The notes: generated from the sequence alone by a model not told the origin. Shown: positions 11,000-21,759, counted from the stretch's first letter. The stretch: 64,000 nucleotides of DNA from Sarcophilus harrisii (GCF_902635505.1 NC_045431.1:73295501-73359500), one strand, 5' to 3'. Program-made: numbers and translations.

Positions 11000-11900
11000 A
11001 GCCATGTGACCTGTCAGAGGTCATTTAAATCTCAGGATATTGCTTTTTTAAATAAAATCATCTCTTTCCGCTATAAAATGTGCTATATCTCAAAGATCCT
11101 TTCTGTACTAGAATTTTCTAATTCTCTGAAATAACTTGATATAAGGCGGTTTTTTAAACTAAAATTCAGTTTCTTTAGAGCATGTAGCATCATAGTGTTG
11201 CTTAATCTAAGAGTTAAATTAGATAAAAAATTAAAAACTAGATTTTTATAAAAGTAAAAATTCAATGTAAAATAAACTCAACATGACAAATTGGTTAAAG
11301 GAAGCAGTAAACTTTTGATTGGTTCTCTATCAGAAGAAATAGAATGATATCCCACAATAGTAGAGACCTGAGAAAGACATATATATATAAAATCAATCAT
11401 AAGAAATTAAATAATCCATTTCATGAATATTTAATATTTTTCTGTGATCTTCACACACACATAAAATACTTGTTGCTAGAAGTTCTTTCTTTTTTTTTCC
11501 CTAGAAGGTATAGGCTGTGACTTATTCAACATTATTCAACTTGAATAGTTAAATATCTAATTGCTTTGCTTGGTATTAAATGAAATCTGTTTCAATGCAA
11601 GGGGGAATGAATTGAAGTCATGGTGATTTATATTCAAGAATGAATCTATGCTAATATTTAAATAATATTTTTTTTTTACTATTTGCTGGTTTTTTAGTAT
11701 TTGATTCAACATTTTTGGTTTTCTTTTCTGATTTAAGAATTTTGTTGTACTCTAAATTTCTTTCATCTGTCTCATACTCTTGATGATGTAATATGTTATA
11801 TACTTTAGAATCCAAAAGTAATATGATTACTCTCTTAAACATGATTCACAAACTTCCTTTATTGACCAGCTCAGAATTAGCCATAGGTAAAAAAAAAATT
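11000..11900. other. AT-rich unique stretch
   Basis: No gene is recognised. Open frames of 60-80 codons are K/N/I/L-rich, as expected of AT-rich noncoding DNA. Confidence 0.4.
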
Positions 11901-11904
11901 AGCC

Positions 11905-12055
11905 AGAGTGAAATAGTGAGAAGGCTCCCAGATGTGGAGTTTGAAGATCTGGGTTTGAATACCATACCTATTATTTACTCCCTATGTTACTTTGATCAAG
12001 TTATTTTACCTCTTTGGGACCCAGGACCTTTATAAAATGATGAACTGTAATATTC
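11905..12055 (+). repeat. MIR SINE
   Basis: 'tttgaagatctgggtttgaa' is followed by a decayed 'tttgatcaagttattttacc' and 'tctttgggacccaggacctt'. These are MIR head and core in sense orientation. Confidence 0.65.
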
Positions 12056-12065
12056 TTCTCTAAAA

Positions 12066-12690
12066 TGTAATTTTCTCTGGGAGCATGTTTCTTGGGGGGG
12101 CTTCTGGAGACAGCCTTCATTTCAGTTCAGTAATCACAAGTGCAGCCAGGAATAAAAGTCGAAATCTTTTATTGTTTCCTTCAAAGTCTTGTCTCTTTTC
12201 CTGGGGCCCGGTTAGCTTTAATAGAGGCCTATTTCTCTCCTTGGTTCTGAGAGCTCCTACTGCTAGTCCTTTGCCTCTGCCAGCTTCTGCCTCTAGCTCC
12301 CTCCGAATGTCTCCAAATCCAAAGGTTTGTGCTTCAGCCTCCAGCCACAACAAAGGTGGAAGATAGAATGAATCTGTCTCAGCCTTAGAAAGCTTCTAGT
12401 GGGCTTGTTCTCTCTGGCCCTGACAATTCCTCCTTATGTGTTCCACACTGAGTATACACCAATCATTATATCACTAGGAAATTATTATTTGTTGTAGGAT
12501 TAAATCAATGTAAACTATATTTAACCACTTTCTCCTCAATTCCACTTATTTAGCACCTTGTTTTAAGTTCTGGCCCATAACATTTCCTTGTAGGATCAGA
12601 TCAATCATACTGAACCATGCTAAATTAGATAATTATTGTCTCTATCAATTCCACTGAGTTAGTAACTTGTAAGAATCCTAACAATGCACT
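12066..12690 (-). mobile_element. Solitary endogenous-retrovirus LTR (fossil)
   Basis: On the minus strand the LTR has a TG start ('tgttatgggccagaac'), a polyadenylation signal followed by an R/U5-like segment, and a CA end near 12066. The canonical LTR spans about 12066-12582. The next roughly 100 bp resemble part of its U3, so the U3 may be partly duplicated or this is a variant. A second LTR of the same family is at 63441-63873 on the same strand. No internal retroviral genes are seen. It is old and looks like a solo relic; the family name is unknown to me. Confidence 0.6.
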
Positions 12691-12789
12691 TCATTTATAA
12701 TATGGCCTTTTGGGTCTCTTTTAGCTCAAAATCTATAACACTATGTTAGAATGTCAACTTGTTGAGGGGAGGGGATATTCCATTTCTTG

Positions 12790-13065
12790 TCCAATCTCAT
12801 CTACTATAACCCAACCAGCATTTATTAAGTGATAATTATATGTGAATTACTGTGTTTGGTTCTGAACATACAATGACAAAACAAGAACAGTCTGTAGCTT
12901 CAGGGAGTTTATATTCTACTATGGGGGGATTAAGAACATATAAACAGATAATCATATGAATGATTATTTGCAGCAGAGGGCACAAACACTAACAACTAAA
13001 GAGATAATAAAAGGCTTCTTAGAGGTATAATAACATCCATTAAGCAGAATCATAAAAAGGAAAAA
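12790..13065 (-). repeat. LINE-2 3' end, antisense, part 1
   Basis: 'ccagcatttattaagtgata', 'ctgtgtttggttctgaacat' and 'cagtctgtagcttcagggag' are the reverse complement of the L2 3' end. The element appears to resume at about 13575 after an AT-rich interruption. Confidence 0.75.
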
Positions 13066-13079
13066 GGGAAGATTTTCTA

Positions 13080-13575
13080 CTGAGTTGAAATTAGAGCTAA
13101 TTTATTTTACTTTGTTGTTTCTGCATTATATATAGTGAATATCTATATTCAGAAAAGCGTGCCTATTGCTAAAAAGCTGTTATGTTCACTGACTGCTCTA
13201 TTATTTGATGATTATAGTGTGTCTTTCAATAAAATGTATATAAAAGTAAATTCACTTGCTTGGCTAGTTACATTGACCAAATAACTAAATAATAAATTAC
13301 TAAACAAACTATTATAAGCCTACTCTCCCTCCATTAAGACATAAAATTGGGATTTTCAAAAATAATGAAGCTCTTTATTTTTTTGAGAGAGAAAAGATGC
13401 TTTTTTGGTACTACTAATAAATAAAATTTTAAAATCTCTAAAAACTATTGTTTACCTTATCTTTAACTTGTTATTCCCTATTATGTATATTTTATGTATA
13501 TTAGTGTAAGAGTAAATATATGTAACTTACAAACAAATTAATATGTCTATTAAAGAAAGAAAATATGAAATCAAT
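13080..13575. other. AT-rich block interrupting an L2
   Basis: About 500 bp of very AT-rich sequence between two antisense L2 parts that would be adjacent in an intact element. No terminal inverted repeats, poly(A) tail or coding signal are clear. It may be an unrecognised insertion. Confidence 0.45.
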
Positions 13576-13579
13576 TGAA

Positions 13580-13925
13580 CCTTTAAGGATTCCAAGATAA
13601 GGAGGTAGAGGATGCAGGTTAGGAACAAGAGTTGGCTTGTACAATGACATGGAGGTAAAAAATATATTGCTGAGTTTGGGGAATGGAGTTTAGTCTAGTT
13701 TAATTGGTGTGATGACAAAAAATAAAACATTTGGGAAGCTACTGTAGATTGAAGTCAGATACTGGAGGGCTTTGAATGCTAAATTAATGAATTTTCACTT
13801 TTCCCTAAGGGAAATGTGGAATTCCTAAAGTTTGTGAGAAAGGAAGTGATGTGGTCAATATTGTGCTTCAGGCAGATTGTTTGAGCAGCCATGTAGACCA
13901 TGGTTGGAAAGAAGAGTCTAATAAA
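13580..13925 (-). repeat. LINE-2 3' UTR, antisense, part 2
   Basis: 'gattccaagataaggaggta', 'tactggagggctttgaatgc', 'aaggaagtgatgtggtcaat' and 'tgtgcttcaggcagattg' are the reverse complement of the internal L2 3' UTR (normally 'gggctttgaatgcc', 'gtgacatggtcagac'). Confidence 0.75.
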
Positions 13926-13944
13926 GTCCAATAAAGAGACCTTA

Positions 13945-14010
13945 CACCCCCAATGCCTAGCATAATGTATTTTGTATAGTAGGAACTTAATGGTGCTGAA
14001 TGGAATAGAA
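13945..14010 (+). repeat. L2 terminal fragment
   Basis: 'caatgcctagcataatgtat' and 'agtaggaacttaatggtgct' match the last roughly 60 bp of L2 in sense orientation. Confidence 0.6.
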
Positions 14011-14214
14011 TCAAGTTCCCTGTATTAGCTAAGAACATAGATTGTCAAAAGATTCAAATTTATGCCTATATTTATGAATCTTCCTTTTTCCTATTATGTT
14101 GAATACTTCCCATTATCCCTATTGCTGAATGAGAGAGAAAAGTATAGTCAATTGATCATCTGATAAATTCTATAATGAATATACAGGGGAGAGGACTCTT
14201 TTAGTCACTGGAGG

Positions 14215-15185
14215 CAAGATTCTTGCCAGAGTCCTCCTTATTTGACTTATTCTTTTCCTGGAAGATGGTCAACTACCTGAGAGCCTGTATGACTTCAGAA
14301 GGGGCCGAGGAATGACTGATGTGCTGTTTGCTGCCCAACAACTCCAGGACAAAGGCTTGTACACAACAGTATTTGTCAATCTGACATAGGACTTTGATAC
14401 TATCAGTCATGAAAGCTTGTGGAAAATTATGGCAACATTTGGTTCTTTGGAGAAGTTTGTTAGTATTGTACATTAGTTTCACGATAGTGTGCTTACACAG
14501 GATAACATATGATGTTCTTGCACTTTCCTAGTCCCTAATAGAGTGAAGTAGGACTGTGTGCTTACTGCCATGATTTTTATTATGGCGTTTTCAGAAATGT
14601 TGGATGTCTTCAACAAGAATGGAAATGGCATCAAGGACAACTGACTCACTGACTTGAAAAGGCTACAAGCCAAGACTAAAGTAGAGGAAGAATTGATGCA
14701 TAACTTTTTTGTTCACAGATGAAGGTGCACTGAATGCAGCCTCTAAGGCTGGTATAGAACACAGCTCCATTGGGCTGGTCACGTTGTTTGAATGCCAAAT
14801 GTATGCTTGCTCTAAAGACTATTTTATGGAGAATTAACACAAGATAAGAGCTCACATGGAAGTCAGAAGAAGTGATATACAAGGACATTCTCAAGGTTTC
14901 TCTGAAGAACTTTGGAATCTATTGTATGGACCTGAGAGACATAGGCAAAGGGCTACCCAGAATGATGCATGATGCTGGGCTCTATGAGCAAAGCAGAATT
15001 TCAGTAGCTCAAAAGAAACATGAAACATCTCTGCTCTAAATGTTCATGTGGATTTTTGTGCCTGATCAGCCACAGTTGTACACACTGTGCCTCAACTCCA
15101 GACATAGTGATGTCATTTTGGTCTTCTTCCAAGAATGAAAAGGGGAACGACCAACCAACCAGGAATAATGAATACAGGTAAAATT
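14215..15185 (+). mobile_element. RTE-like LINE, ORF2 C-terminal half and 3' end, decayed
   Basis: Conceptual translation from about 14275 gives PESLYDFRRGRG, then VLFAAQQLQDKG, FVNLT-stop-DFDTISHESLWKIM and FVSIVH. These match the reverse-transcriptase part of a non-BovB RTE-like family (usually FRKGRGTxDMVFAARQLQEK, FVDLTKAFDTVSRxGLWKIM). The downstream RT catalytic region is largely missing. The C-terminal part follows in another frame: a stretch encoding the usual W-[AT]-GH-V-x-RMP segment, GELxQ-like and a terminal LISHSCTHC-like zinc-knuckle relic. It ends with 'gtgatgtcattttggtcttc', the family 3' end. Multiple stops and frame shifts rule out activity. I am sure of the non-LTR class and less sure of the RTE assignment. 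Confidence 0.75.
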
Positions 15186-15189
15186 TGTT

Positions 15190-15720
15190 TCCCTGCTTTG
15201 TTTAAATGAACCAGTAGATTGTATCTAAAACATAATTTCCATTTCCCAAATAAATTCATTTCTTCCTCTCTAAGATGAATCCATCCTCAAGTCACTCTTT
15301 GTTTTTTGAGTAGTTCTCTACCTCACATTATTGTTTTATGAGCATTTCTATAGATTCATTTTTTGGACCACTCCCCTAAACTCCACTGATATTTGTAGGC
15401 TAGGTCCTTAGAGAATAGTTGTTTTTGGTCAGGATTCTGGGAGATATCCCAGAGGGTTGGATTTCTAATACTGTAAATCAGAGGCTCCAAACAGTATACT
15501 TCTCATTGATTATCACCTACTAGCATCAAAAGGCTTTTAGAAAGGATATTTAACAAGTGGGAATAGCAAGATCAGTTGTAAAAAATTGCCTTTTCCTTTA
15601 AGCTTGTATTTCACTCTTCCCTTGCACACACAAGGTCCATGGGGGAGAATGAGATCAAGCTTCAAGTACAAATATAATGAGGCAGACATGTAGAAAATAC
15701 ATGTGACAGTGGATTAGCTC
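15190..15720. other. Unique sequence
   Basis: No gene or recognised repeat between the LINE and the following SINE. Confidence 0.4.
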
Positions 15721-15724
15721 ATAG

Positions 15725-16000
15725 GTGGGCAGCTCAGTATTATAATAAGTAGATAGAATCCTGGGAGGATCTGAGTTCAAATCTGATATTAGATACTTAT
15801 TAGCTGTAGGACCCTGACAAGTCACTTAATCTCTGTCTGCATTAGTTTGCTCATCTGCAAAATGGTAATAATAATAAATAGCTCCTACCTCACAGAACTG
15901 CTGTGAAGGTTAAATAAAATAATATTTCTTAAGTACTTAACATAATGCCTGGCACATAGTAGGTATTATATAAAATGTTAGTTATTATTATTCGTAGCTT
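15725..16000 (+). repeat. Marsupial SINE/MIR, near full length
   Basis: 'gatctgagttcaaatctgat', 'aggaccctgacaagtcactt', 'tgctcatctgcaaaatggta' and 'atgcctggcacatagtaggt' appear in order. This is a tRNA-type head joined to the MIR/L2-like tail. Confidence 0.85.
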
Positions 16001-16004
16001 TCAG

Positions 16005-16558
16005 TTGCAGGGAGTACTTTTTTTCTTTTTGTGGAGTCTTCCTGAAGTTTCCCTTAGGCGTAGTTCTCTGCTGACATTGAACATCTTTGTAGGGACTAAA
16101 GATTCCCTTTCTCCCTGTCAAGGAGGATCACCCTTCCTGGTGCTGTCTCTGCTTGGTATGTTTAGTTTGTGATTGGTATGTCTTTCTGTTCCCCTTGCCA
16201 TAAGTGTCCTCAACCACTGATATTTAGGTGGACTCTGCTGTCAAGGATAATGAGAATAACTGAGCTTTAGACTTTTTGAAGTTCATAAGGTAATGAGCTA
16301 GTCAGTCAGAGAGGGAGGAGAAGTCTTCTTCCTCTGCCGTCTTCTTCCCTCCAGTCTAATGGCAGAAACAAGTCTTTCTCCCAAGAGTTTAGCTGAATCT
16401 TTTACTATTTGACTAAACCAGTCTAAAGTTGCTTGCTGAACACAGCTCTCTACAATATGACTGAAGGTCTTTAGCCAATCAAGAGGCATTTTGCATGTGC
16501 TTTCATCTGCTATCATCCACTGATCCAAACAAAGTCCCTGTAATCCTTTCATACTGAT
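16005..16558. other. Unique segment with an 84-codon minus-strand frame
   Basis: A repeat-free block. On the minus strand, 16298-16552 is open for 84 codons (start MKGLQGLCLDQ, segment TLDWFSQIVKDS, basic end RLEGRRRQRKK). Its composition is more protein-like than most frames here, but I recognise no domain, and no splice or promoter evidence supports it. It is probably chance or an unidentified relic. Confidence 0.3.
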
Positions 16559-16559
16559 T

Positions 16560-16840
16560 AAAGAATGAAGAACAATGATAATAACAGTTATGTAGTTCTT
16601 TAAGGTTTTTAAAGTGACTTACAAACACTGCCTTATCTGATCTTTATAATAGTCTAGTGAGGCAGATGCTACTATTATCCCCATTATACAGATGAAGAAA
16701 TTGAGGCTCAGAAAAAATTAAGTGATTTGTCTGACATTATACAGCCAGTAAAAGTTTAAGACAGGATTCAAATTCAAGTCTTCCTGAACCCAAGACTAGC
16801 CCCTTATTTGCCACACCACCTATTTGCCTCTTTATTTATA
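16560..16840 (+). repeat. Marsupial MIR (MIR3-like) long copy
   Basis: 'gtctagtgaggcagatgcta', 'attatccccattatacagat', 'gaagaaattgaggctcagaa', 'tcaaattcaagtcttcctga' and 'gccacaccacctatttgcct' are the full 3' half of the marsupial 'ccactgcgccacctagctgcc' type. Confidence 0.9.
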
Positions 16841-16847
16841 CTTACAG

Positions 16848-17105
16848 GCAGCTGGTGGGGCTAGACAGAGTCTTGAGCCTGGAGGAGGGAATTCCTGAGT
16901 TTAAATTTGAACTCAGACATTTACTAGCTCTGTATCCCTGAATAGTCACTTTGTCTCAATTTCTTCAACTGTAAAAATGGGGATGATGATAATAAAAACA
17001 CTTGCCTTCCAGGGTTTGTATAAGGATAAAATGGGTTAATATTGTAAAAGTTCTGTGCCTGACACCTAGTAGGAACTATATAAATGCTCATTCTCTAGTT
17101 TGCAT
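16848..17105 (+). repeat. Marsupial tRNA-type SINE
   Basis: It starts at 'ggcagctggtggggctagac', has 'ttaaatttgaactcagacat' and ends '...gtgcctgacacctagtagga'. Head and tail are both present. It adjoins the preceding MIR in the same orientation. Confidence 0.85.
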
Positions 17106-17109
17106 TGGT

Positions 17110-17260
17110 TAATTGGTTCATTTGAAATATCTGATTCTACAGATGAATTGAACTATATGGAGAGCTTGCATTTTTTCTTTTTAGGAAGGAACCTTCTGTG
17201 CCCTCTAATCCAAGCCTGTTTAAGATTTGAGCTCATTAGAACCACACAAGTTTAACAGAT
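17110..17260. other. Short unique spacer
   Basis: No recognised element. Confidence 0.4.
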
Positions 17261-17264
17261 TATT

Positions 17265-17402
17265 TGCTGTCTAGGGGAGGGCATTGGAGGGGAAGGATGG
17301 GAGAAAAAATATGGAACACAAGGTTTTACTGGGGTGCATGTTGAAAAATTATCTTTGCTTGTATTTTGAACAAAAGATATAAAAAACAAACACAAAAAAG
17401 AG
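17265..17402 (+). repeat. L1 3'-terminal fragment
   Basis: 'ggaacacaaggttttactgg' then 'gtgcatgttgaaaaattatc' then an A-rich tail (aaaaaacaaacacaaaaaag). This is the terminal part of a marsupial L1 with a G-rich tract upstream. Confidence 0.65.
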
Positions 17403-17494
17403 GTGAGCTCATTACATACATGATTCATTGCTTTTAGTATGATGATCCTAGAAGAGTGGTACCCATCACTAAACTGGTACTTTAAATGATGTGC

Positions 17495-17600
17495 CATGAC
17501 ACAGAGAGAGTCTAGAACAGTAGGAAGAGCTCTGGACTTAGAATCTGGATAATTTGGCTCAATTCCTTCCTCTTCTATTCCTTAGCTGCCCACTTGCTTG
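17495..17600 (+). repeat. MIR 5' half
   Basis: 'aggaagagctctggacttag' and 'aatctggataatttggctca' match the MIR head. The copy is truncated. Confidence 0.6.
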
Positions 17601-17604
17601 ATAA

Positions 17605-17790
17605 TGACTCATGTTTTTATAATGCTGAATAGTTTGCAAAGAACTTTCCTTGGGATCAGCCTATCAAGTAGGCAATTTAATTATTATCCTCTTTATTTTA
17701 CAGATCAAGAAATTTGGCATTAGAAAGGTGAGGTCACCTTTCTCAGGGTCATGTACCTAACAAGTATACAAGCCAACATGAGAAAGTTTT
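17605..17790 (+). repeat. MIR3-like SINE
   Basis: 'tagtttgcaaagaactttcc', 'tttattttacagatcaagaa' and 'aggtgaggtcacctttctca' follow the MIR3-like core order. Confidence 0.7.
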
Positions 17791-17879
17791 GGGGTTTCAT
17801 TCCCTCCTTGCTGTGCTACCTCTTGATTTGGCTACCATGACTCAACTGCTTTCTGTGGAATCTCAGGGATTTAATCACC

Positions 17880-18785
17880 CCAGAGCATTCCTCTACTCAA
17901 TGTGCCCAAAGCAGAGCTCATTCTCTTTTCCCCTAAACCCTCTCCTACTCCTGCCTTTCCCTATTAATGTAGAAAGCAACACCATTTCCCCAGTCCCCCA
18001 GGCTTCCTAACTCTAGGTCATCCTATACTAACCACGCTCTCTCACCCCCTATAGCCAAGCTATTGGCCTGTTGATTTCACCTTCACAAAATCTCTTGAAT
18101 ATGTCCCCTTCTCTCCTCTGAAGGACCATCAGTCCAGTGCAGACCCTCATCAACCCATTCTTGGACTATTTAGTCTACTGGTGAATCTACCTGCGTTAAA
18201 TCTCTCCCCCACTCTAACATACCCTCCACTGACCCACCAAAGTGATTTTCTTACAACACAAGTCTCAATCATGACATTTCTCTTCCTACTCCAATAAATC
18301 CTGGTGGTCTCCTCCTCCTACTTCCAGGATCAAATTCAAAATTCTTTGGTATTCAAAGCCCTTTCTAAGCTAGCCTCCTCCTACCTTTCCAGTCTTCTTA
18401 AACTTTACTCCCCAACACGTGCTTTTCAATCCAATGACACTATCCTGCTGGCAGCTCCCAAACAAGACATTTTCTCTGGATGGCCTCCACACCTGGAACA
18501 TTTTCCCCACCTCCAGTCCAGGTACTGACCTCCCTGCTTTCCCATAAGTATCAAATAAAATCACACCTTTTTATGGAAGACTTTCTCATTTTTTTCCAAT
18601 TTAAATTCAGGGTCTTCTATTTTATTTCATATTTATTCTCTATATAGCTTGCTTTGTATATATTTGTTTGCATGTTTTCTTTCTCATTGGATTGTAAGCT
18701 CTTTGAGGAAAATTGTCTTTTTCCTCTTTTTGTTTCTCCAATGCCTGGCACATAATAAATGCTTAAAAATATTTATTGATTGTTT
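17880..18785 (+). repeat. LINE-2 3' UTR, about 900 bp, near complete 3' end
   Basis: Long collinear match to marsupial L2: 'agagctcattctcttttccc', 'gaccctcatcaacccattct', 'ccaccaaagtgattttctta', 'ctaagctagcctcctcctac', 'gtatatatttgtttgcatgt', then the terminus 'tgtaagctctttgagg' and 'caatgcctggcacataataa'. This is the best-preserved L2 in the window. No ORF2 coding remains. Confidence 0.92.
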
Positions 18786-18879
18786 GGTTCCCTTCTTTCA
18801 TTGTGAATTTTCTCTGGAGGCCTCATTTTGAGGATAGGCCCAATCCACCATGCTTTATTCTTTAGGTTGTGCTTTTGAC

Positions 18880-19085
18880 TTTATGTACTCTACCGCCATA
18901 CCCCAACATGGATAACTGCTCCCCCTCCTACCCAGTTTAAATTTCTTTTTATGTGTTATTTCCCCCCGTTAAAATGCAAACTTCTTATGTTCAAGTATTG
19001 TTTTTTTTTCTTTCACTTATACGTGTACCTTCAGCATTTAGCACTGTTCCTTGAACATTATAAATGTTTGATAAATGCTTATTTC
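18880..19085 (+). repeat. L2-like 3' end
   Basis: 'aatgcaaacttcttatgttc' and 'cagcatttagcactgttcct' followed by 'tttgataaatgctta' match the L2 terminus in sense. Confidence 0.65.
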
Positions 19086-19099
19086 CTGCCATTCCACAG

Positions 19100-19252
19100 A
19101 GGACTAGTAACTTTAATCTTCCTCGATCTCTGTTTTCCCATCTGTAACTTGGGGGATAATAATATTTGTACTTTCTAACTCACAGTGTGATTGTGGGAAA
19201 GTCCACACTTTGAACTTCAAAGCATTAGAGAAATATAAGTTATTATTATATT
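19100..19252 (+). repeat. MIR 3' part
   Basis: 'tcctcgatctctgttttccc', 'atctgtaacttgggggataa' and 'gtgattgtgggaaagtcc' match the MIR 3' half, which usually reads 'gttgtgaggattaaatgag'. Confidence 0.7.
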
Positions 19253-19579
19253 ATAGATGACTGTTATTGGTCATCCAGAATGCTATGTTAGCAAGAGGCT
19301 TGCAGTGGAAAGGGATAAAGCTTTGAAAGATTTTCAGGTTTTGTCTGAAATTGCTGATTCAGACCCATCTGAAAGATGCTCATCATTCAAATCTCTCAGC
19401 CATTGAAGAACAATTGTTTTAGGCAGAAAGTTAGCATTGGTAGTGTTGCTCTTGATGATAAAGCTGGAACATAGACACCCTGATTGGATTTAGGTCACAA
19501 TCATCACAGGAGGATAGAATGATGACTAAAAAGTTAATTTATTGTGAGCTTTTTTTTCTTTCCATTTTTGAGGTAACTA

Positions 19580-19818
19580 AACACCGCTGTGGATAGAGCA
19601 CTAGGCCAAGATACAGGAAAACCTCATTTCAAATCTGCCTCAGACACTTACTAGTTCTGGAACTCTGGGCAAAGCACTTCACCTTGTTTGCCTCAATTTT
19701 CTCATCTGTAAAATGAGCTGGAAAAGGAACTAGCAAACCACTCTAATATCCTTGGAAGAAAACTCCAAATAGGGTCACAGAATTGGATGTGACTATAATG
19801 ACTAAATAGCAGCATTTT
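19580..19818 (+). repeat. Marsupial WSINE1/SINE1-type SINE, full length
   Basis: Head 'gctgtggatagagcactagg', core 'ctcatctgtaaaatgagctg', tail 'gaaaactccaaatagggtca' and 'gaattggatgtgactataat'. This tail is the strongest marsupial signature in the window. Confidence 0.93.
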
Positions 19819-19829
19819 TTGCCATTTGA

Positions 19830-20278
19830 ACTTAAAATAATAATTTTTATGCTTAGTAAAGTGAGCAGAATCTGGAGAACATTATACACAGCAACACTGT
19901 GATGCTCAACTATGATAGATTAGACCTTTTCAGTAATACAATGATATAAAACAATTCCAATGGCGTTGGGATGGAAAATTCCATTTATATCCAGAGAAAA
20001 AACTATGGCTACTGAATGTAGATTGAATCATGCTATTTCCACTTTTTTTCATGGTTTTTCCTTTTATGATTTTCTTTCATAACATGATTAACATGGAAAT
20101 GTATTTGGAATAATTATACATATATAACCTATATCAGATTGTTTGTATTCTTGAGGAGGGGGGAGGAAAGGGCAATTGGAGAAAAAATATGGATCTCAAA
20201 ACCTTACAAAAATGAATGTTTAAACGTATTTGTATATGTAGTCAGAAAATAAATAAAATATTGTTAAATGGAAAAATA
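19830..20278 (+). repeat. L1 3' UTR fragment
   Basis: 'tagtaaagtgagcagaatct', 'gcaacactgtgatgctcaac', 'caatgatataaaacaattcc', then a G-rich stretch and 'gtcagaaaataaataaaata' as the polyadenylated end. This matches a marsupial L1 3' end, sense strand, 5'-truncated. Confidence 0.8.
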
Positions 20279-20279
20279 T

Positions 20280-20510
20280 ACTCTTTAATAGACTGATCTC
20301 TCACACAACTTCTTAGTCATTCCTTTTCTTGGAGTCCTCTTTTGTTGTCTTAGTCATGGAGTCATATATTAAACATTGAAGGAGACTTGAAATATCATTG
20401 TCAAAATTATGAAAAGCAAAGAGGAAGGGGCAAGCAATCAATAATATATTGCCTATGACTAGGTTAAAGGCAAACTCATTCCCAAATATGGGACAAAATG
20501 ATCCAACCCA
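20280..20510. other. Unique spacer
   Basis: No recognised element. Confidence 0.35.
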
Positions 20511-20511
20511 A

Positions 20512-20765
20512 TAGAACCAGATGTGGATTTGAATCCCAACTCTTCAATTTACTGCGCCTATGACTTTGGATGAAATGTCTTCCCTCAGTTGTTTTCTCAT
20601 CTGTACAATAATTGGGTCAGACTAGATCAAAAGATCATAGAAATCTTAGATTTCAAGCTAGAAGAAACCTTATGGCTCCTCCAATGCATCTTTTTAAATT
20701 TTTTAAATGAATTATTCAAACTCAGGTTCACTAACTTCAAATCCAGTACTTTTCCCACTACTTCT
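20512..20765 (+). repeat. MIR SINE copies
   Basis: 'gatgtggatttgaatcccaa', 'ttttctcatctgtacaataa' and 'actagatcaaaagatcatag' give one MIR. A second core-like piece, 'ttcaaactcaggttcactaa', follows. Confidence 0.7.
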
Positions 20766-20769
20766 CATA

Positions 20770-21275
20770 CTTTACCACAGTGTTCTTCCTAGTGATTCCC
20801 AAACCATATTAATTTACATGTCAGCCACTGTATTCATCCCTTTCTCATGGGAAATACTCTGTCTTTGAAATGTTGGGCTTTGATAGGTGAACTTTCGCTT
20901 GATTTTCCCCTGAACTAGATTCCCACATCTTGGATATTTCCAAACCATGTTGCCATATGTGCTCTCCCCTCCAACTTCCCTTTCTTGTTCTAGCTCAATT
21001 GCACTTATAAACTCCTTTAAAGCAGGGACTTTATTTCTTGTTTGTGTTTGCATCCCTAGTATTTGGTATATGAAGTATTAAATAAATGATTTATATTATT
21101 CTTCCTTATCAATTATATATTTCCTTGAACATTGTTATAGCAAATTGTTCTATAATGTGTGTAGGTAGGACTTTATTTTTGATGTTCTCTGCTTCAAATT
21201 ACTTGGAATAATTTTGTTCATTTTTGTAACTACTGTGTATCTGGCATATAGTAAGCACTTAATAAATATCCTTTC
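20770..21275 (+). repeat. Two L2 3' ends
   Basis: The first ends with 'gcagggactttatttcttgt', 'tgcatccctagtatttggta' and 'ttaaataaatgatttat' at about 21090. The second ends 'tatctggcatatagtaagca' and 'cttaataaatatcctttctc' at about 21270. Confidence 0.75.
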
Positions 21276-21284
21276 TCTACCTAG

Positions 21285-21562
21285 CTATTCAGCCACCTGC
21301 CCATCCATCTATCCATCCATCCATCCATGATCTATCTATCTCTCTGTCTGTCTGCCTATCCCCCCATCTATCTATCTGCCTATCCATCCATCTATCTTCC
21401 CATTCATCTATTTATCTATCATCTATCTATCTATCTACCTACCTGTCTATCTATTTTCATCCATCTGTCTGTCCATCTGTCCATTTTTATTTAACTACTT
21501 ACCTATCTATCCATTTATCCATTTTTCTATCCATCTGTCTACCTATTCACCCATCTATCTAT
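21285..21562. repeat. (CCAT/CTAT/CTGT)n tetranucleotide array
   Basis: Mixed 4-mer repeats with shifting units over about 280 bp. It directly follows an L2 terminus, consistent with expansion from a retrotransposon tail. Confidence 0.95.
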
Positions 21563-21599
21563 GTCATTACAAATAATGCTATTATGAATCTTTGAATAG

Positions 21600-21755
21600 T
21601 ATTTTCTCTATCTCTCTTTCTCTGTCTCTCCCTCTGTCTTTGCTTTCTGTCTATGTATCCCTCTCTCTCTTCCCCCTTCTTTCTTCCCCCTCTTTCCTCT
21701 CTTTCTATCTTTCTTTCACCTCTTTTCTTTTTTCTTCTCTTTTTCTCATCTAAAA
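21600..21755. repeat. CT-rich polypyrimidine tract
   Basis: ctctct/cccttctttc runs with little interruption. No coding. Confidence 0.9.
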
Positions 21756-21759
21756 AATC

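Noticed and set aside
12085-12366. 93-codon plus and 78-codon minus frames
   Set aside because: They lie within the LTR fossil and show no protein domain.
19580-19660. Possible tRNA gene in SINE heads
   Set aside because: The tRNA-like head is part of a dispersed SINE with a core and tail, and no cloverleaf is preserved.
21285-21562. CRISPR-like periodic array
   Set aside because: Units are 4 bp without unique spacers in a vertebrate genome; a microsatellite.
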